This document shows, in pieces, positions 61,132 through 64,000 of a stretch of 64,000 nt of DNA. Location of the stretch: positions 62,001 through 126,000 of the forward strand of contig NC_015152.1 in assembly GCF_000190435.1 (NCBI RefSeq). The letters are read 5' to 3'. The notes beneath the pieces were generated by a model. That model had not been told where the DNA came from. It saw only the letters and a program-made list of their open reading frames with translations, and ran no database searches. Position numbers and translations under genes: made by a program. The first letter of the stretch is position 1. The number at the start of each line of letters is the position of its first letter. This DNA is from Sphaerochaeta globosa str. Buddy (lineage in GTDB: Bacteria > Spirochaetota > Spirochaetia > Sphaerochaetales > Sphaerochaetaceae).

Positions 61132-62178
61132 ATGAATCGAATCGGAAAGATTGCGAGCATTCTTATTGTTTTCATGTTGATTGCAGCATTTGCATTTATG
61201 GGCTGCTCAAATGAAACCCAACCACCAGATCCTACACCGGAGCCGGAACCGGAATTTGTTGTACATGCCTATGAGGCAGTAGATTTGTCGGATGTTCCTG
61301 CCTGGGGTAGTGAATATGAAGCATACACAGGTTCTACTTGGGAAACAGCGTATCCTATCAAGAACAACTTGCTCTTGTTCCTTCAGGGTATCGCGATGAC
61401 CTTCGATGCTTTTGATGCATTTGATTCTTCTGATGTAACAGATTACGACTCAACTGCTGTATTCAATCCTAGGTCGATAGAGGCTGAAAGCCAATTTAAG
61501 CTTCGGGATGAAGGATTCTCTATTGATACAGATTCGGGGGTTATTGTAAATTTTCTTATTAACTATCTCGATATACTTTCGGAAGGTGAGATTTCCTCTC
61601 TTTCTCAATTGATTTATATCTTGGCCGAAAGTGGAGCTCCAGAACAATTGCTGGAGATGGATGGCCATATTGCTCTTTCAGGAAACGTAACATCAGATGC
61701 AGATCCTGCATTCTATGGCCTGGGTTCATCTCTCACCCAACGATTGCAGTATGACTATAGTTTGTTTGCAGATCTGGGGATTGAAACCGATATCACCACA
61801 ACACCATCGGTTACGGGAGCACTAAGCGGGGAGCTGAAGTACAGCGGGGTGATGAATCTTGCCTTTACCGGGACTAATGTTTCCAAACGAATACCTCAGA
61901 TTATAACCATTGAAGTCCGACCATTTGCAAACAGCTCATTGGTCGCTTTATCTGATGCGATGGACGCTCTCGATGAAATGAGTTCTCCAACATTAGCTCA
62001 AGTCTTCGCAACACTCAAAGCCGCTCTGTGGGGCACAACTAGTGATTGGTGCCTCCGAATCACCAGAACCGTAGGCGATGCCAATGGAACAGCGATTGCT
62101 GGTCTCACAAAAACATGGGATGATGCAGCTGCTTTGCAGGTGATCGATGATTTCGTGGGCCTATTGAGTTCAGACTAA
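61132..62178 (+). CDS. Lipoprotein of unknown function
   Basis: A 348-residue secreted lipoprotein. The signal peptide ends in a lipobox-like AFAFMGC (cysteine near residue 25). A Pro-Glu-rich linker (PPDPTPEPEPEF) follows, then about 290 residues rich in Asp/Ser/Leu with no recognised domain. Segments such as FDAFDAFDSSDVTDYDS look acidic and low-complexity. The start at 61132 follows GGAGG; an upstream in-frame start overlaps that site. It is likely anchored on the cell surface or in the periplasm. No function is assigned. Confidence 0.68.
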   Translation: MNRIGKIASILIVFMLIAAFAFMGCSNETQPPDPTPEPEPEFVVHAYEAVDLSDVPAWGSEYEAYTGSTWETAYPIKNNLLLFLQGIAMTFDAFDAFDSSDVTDYDSTAVFNPRSIEAESQFKLRDEGFSIDTDSGVIVNFLINYLDILSEGEISSLSQLIYILAESGAPEQLLEMDGHIALSGNVTSDADPAFYGLGSSLTQRLQYDYSLFADLGIETDITTTPSVTGALSGELKYSGVMNLAFTGTNVSKRIPQIITIEVRPFANSSLVALSDAMDALDEMSSPTLAQVFATLKAALWGTTSDWCLRITRTVGDANGTAIAGLTKTWDDAAALQVIDDFVGLLSSD

Positions 62179-62189
62179 AATCCAATCAA

Positions 62190-62228
62190 ATGAGAAACAC
62201 CCGTCTTCCTAGTAAGGAAAACGGGTGT
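62190..62228 (-). terminator. Hairpin between lipoprotein gene and tRNA-Ala
   Basis: ACACCCGT with inner TTCCT/AGGAA and ACGGGTGT (about 13 pairs). On the minus strand it is followed by TTTCTCATTT and would end the tRNA transcript. It may also stop the plus-strand lipoprotein message. Confidence 0.65.
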
Positions 62229-62231
62229 CAC

Positions 62232-62304
62232 TGGAGCCAAAGGGACTCGAACCCTCCACCTACTGATTGCGAACCAGTCGCTCTACCAGATGAGCTATGG
62301 CCCC
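62232..62304 (-). tRNA. tRNA-Ala (anticodon CGC)
   Basis: A 73-base cloverleaf: acceptor GGGGCCA/TGGCTCC with the G3-U70 pair that marks alanine tRNAs, D stem GCTC/GAGC, anticodon stem ACTGG/TCAGT around loop TTCGCAA, five-base variable loop, and T arm GAGGG-TTCGAGT-CCCTT. The discriminator is A. The CCA end is not encoded. Confidence 0.95.
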
Positions 62305-62345
62305 CAGATTTGCATACACAAACCTACTGCAGAGCGGCAAAACTG

Positions 62346-63950
62346 TCAACTCGTAAGGCCTAACGAAGAAGCAATGAAGAGGCTGAAAAGCGGGTGGGGC
62401 CTATTCGGACGGCTCTTGAACTCCGGATGGTACTGCACTCCCACAAAGAATGGATTGTCCGCCAGCTCAACTGCCTCGACCAGTGTCCCATCAGGGCTGG
62501 TGCCACTGATGATCAAGCCTTTCTCAATAAGTTCCTGACGGAAATCATTGTTGAACTCATAGCGGTGGCGGTGCCGCTCCGCAATAATCCTTTGACCCTT
62601 ATACGCCTTGCTCATGTTGGTGTTATCAGAAATTACACACGGATAGGTACCCAGCCGCATGGTTCCCCCCTTGGGAATATTTCCCCGTTGGTCGGGCATC
62701 AGGGCAATGACCGGATGCTGGGAGTCGGGATTGAACTCACTGGAGTGGGCATCCGCATAGCCAAGTATGCTGCGTGCATACTCAATGACGGCAATCTGCA
62801 TACCGAGGCAAATCCCGAGGTAGGGAACCTTGTGCTCCCTGGCATAGCGGGCGGCCAAAATTTTGCCTTCGATTCCCCTGTCCCCGAAGCCGCCGGGAAC
62901 CAGGATTCCATCGGCCTGTGAAAGAAGTTGGTCTACTGAACCCTCGGTTACCTGCTCGCTGTCTATCCAGTCGATCTGCACCTGGGATCCCAAAGCCCAA
63001 GATGCATGCTTGAGTGCTTCCATTACAGAAAGGTAGGCATCGTGGAGTTGGATGTACTTGCCGACCAGGGCGATGCGTACATGCTTTTGCGCTGCCTTGA
63101 TTGTACTGAGCATCGCCTCCCATTCGCCAAGTTCCGGTTCCTTGGTCGTGAGGTTGAGCTCCCTGCAGACAATGGTGTCCAGCTGTTCTTCGTGCAGCAT
63201 CAAGGGCGCCTCATAGAGCACCGGTACTGTCCTGTTCTCGATGACACAGTCCCGCTTCACATTGCAAAAGAGGGCGATCTTGTCTTTGATGCTCTCTTCC
63301 AGGATCTCATCGGAACGAGTGACAATGATATCGGGGAAAATCCCGGAGGCCATCAGCTCCTTGACCGAGTGCTGGGTGGGCTTGCTCTTATGCTCGGCAC
63401 TGCTCTTTAAAAAGGGAACCAGAGTGACATGAATGAAGAGGCAGTTGGTACGGCCTACTTCATGACCGATCTGCCTGATCGCCTCCAGAAAGGGTTGGCT
63501 CTCAATATCGCCGGTGGTTCCCCCGATTTCGGTAATCACCACATCGGCTTCAGTTTTCTTGGCCAGTGAATAAATGGCCTCCTTGATCTCGCCGGTCACA
63601 TGGGGGATGATCTGTACCGTTGAACCGAGGTAGGCACCGCTGCGCTCCTTGGTAAGCACATTCCAGTAGACCCTTCCGCTGGTCAGGTTGGAGAACTTGT
63701 TCAAGTCTTCGTCGATGAACCGTTCGTAGTGACCCAGATCGAGGTCGGTCTCCGAGCCATCCTCGGTAACAAACACCTCCCCGTGCTGATAGGGGCTCAT
63801 CGTTCCCGGATCCACATTCATGTAGGGATCGAGCTTCTGTGCAGCGATTTTCAGTCCCCTTGCCTTGAGCAGCCTCCCCAATGAAGCTGCGGTTATTCCT
63901 TTGCCAAGGCCCGAAACGACCCCGCCAGTCACAAATACATGTTTGGCCAT
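62346..63950 (-). CDS. pyrG: CTP synthase
   Basis: A 534-residue enzyme that aminates UTP to CTP with glutamine. The N-terminal amidoligase domain begins [20 protein letters not shown], and the C-terminal glutaminase domain has the catalytic cysteine in LGICLGMQ and the His/Glu pair in [13 protein letters not shown]. Length is typical. ATG at 63950 follows a GAGGAGT site. Beyond its start only 50 bases remain to the window end. Confidence 0.97.
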   Translation of the reverse strand: MAKHVFVTGGVVSGLGKGITAASLGRLLKARGLKIAAQKLDPYMNVDPGTMSPYQHGEVFVTEDGSETDLDLGHYERFIDEDLNKFSNLTSGRVYWNVLTKERSGAYLGSTVQIIPHVTGEIKEAIYSLAKKTEADVVITEIGGTTGDIESQPFLEAIRQIGHEVGRTNCLFIHVTLVPFLKSSAEHKSKPTQHSVKELMASGIFPDIIVTRSDEILEESIKDKIALFCNVKRDCVIENRTVPVLYEAPLMLHEEQLDTIVCRELNLTTKEPELGEWEAMLSTIKAAQKHVRIALVGKYIQLHDAYLSVMEALKHASWALGSQVQIDWIDSEQVTEGSVDQLLSQADGILVPGGFGDRGIEGKILAARYAREHKVPYLGICLGMQIAVIEYARSILGYADAHSSEFNPDSQHPVIALMPDQRGNIPKGGTMRLGTYPCVISDNTNMSKAYKGQRIIAERHRHRYEFNNDFRQELIEKGLIISGTSPDGTLVEAVELADNPFFVGVQYHPEFKSRPNRPHPLFSLFIASSLGLTS

Positions 63951-64000
63951 ATGCTCACTCCTCATGGTATTTACATTTCGTACGTTTTCAAAATCAACGA

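Noticed and set aside
1-64000. CRISPR arrays, insertion sequences, prophage, attachment sites
   Set aside because: No regularly spaced repeats, transposase or phage-like genes were seen on either strand; the only tRNA shows no flanking direct repeat that could be spotted by eye.

Overview
The window looks like chromosome of a Sphaerochaeta-type spirochaete (Spirochaetota): an anaerobic, sugar-fermenting gene set (pyruvate:ferredoxin oxidoreductase, B12-dependent ribonucleotide reductase, rubredoxin, NADP-type glutamate dehydrogenase), many binding-protein-dependent sugar transporters, and a DUF4954-type protein of a kind known from treponemes and Bacteroidetes. The genus assignment rests on protein resemblance only. 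No phage, insertion sequence, CRISPR array or rRNA was seen.

Layout. 1-6030: a plus-strand catabolic operon (half-transketolase, TRAP transporter dctPQM, transaldolase-like protein, cupin, GntR regulator with a 9-G tract at its start). 6027-8966 (minus): a large fusion of two receiver-like domains with a PEP-synthase-type ATP-grasp domain. 9192-18474 (plus): gdhA, nrdJ behind two tandem NrdR-like boxes, an MFS transporter and nifJ. 18647-19924: two lipoproteins. 20189-24675 (plus): mglBAC galactose-type ABC transporter and a ribulose-phosphate-3-epimerase-family gene. 24721-33678 (minus): an IolB-like protein, GntR regulator and second TRAP transporter, then a binding lipoprotein/histidine kinase/AraC-type response regulator set. 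33720-41589: nitroreductases, an MFS protein, a split-barrel flavoprotein, rubredoxin, a WYL regulator, SlyX, and a four-domain CoA-disulfide reductase/rhodanese/TusA/DsrE protein with a MarR regulator. 41590-42333: a 744-bp gap holding a candidate structured RNA. 42334-48163 (plus): a third TRAP operon with two Gfo/Idh/MocA dehydrogenases and a GntR regulator. 48190-56903: SGNH hydrolase, EEP-family protein, an ABC sugar importer without an ATPase gene, an unrecognised 682-residue protein, a LacI regulator and an HSL-family esterase. 57196-63950: DUF4954 protein, PadR with a membrane partner, a candidate small RNA, a lipoprotein, tRNA-Ala(CGC) and pyrG.

The main themes are uptake of sugars or sugar acids, each transporter with its own regulator, and anaerobic redox metabolism. 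Two patterns recur across unrelated genes. First, at least eight genes lack a Shine-Dalgarno sequence and have a -10-like hexamer 6-9 nt before the ATG, which suggests leaderless mRNAs. Second, every solute-binding-protein gene that heads a transporter operon is followed by a strong hairpin. The two candidate non-coding RNAs (about 41900-42109 and 60758-60834) are the best leads for something undescribed. All functional calls come from reading translations and motifs; no database search was run.
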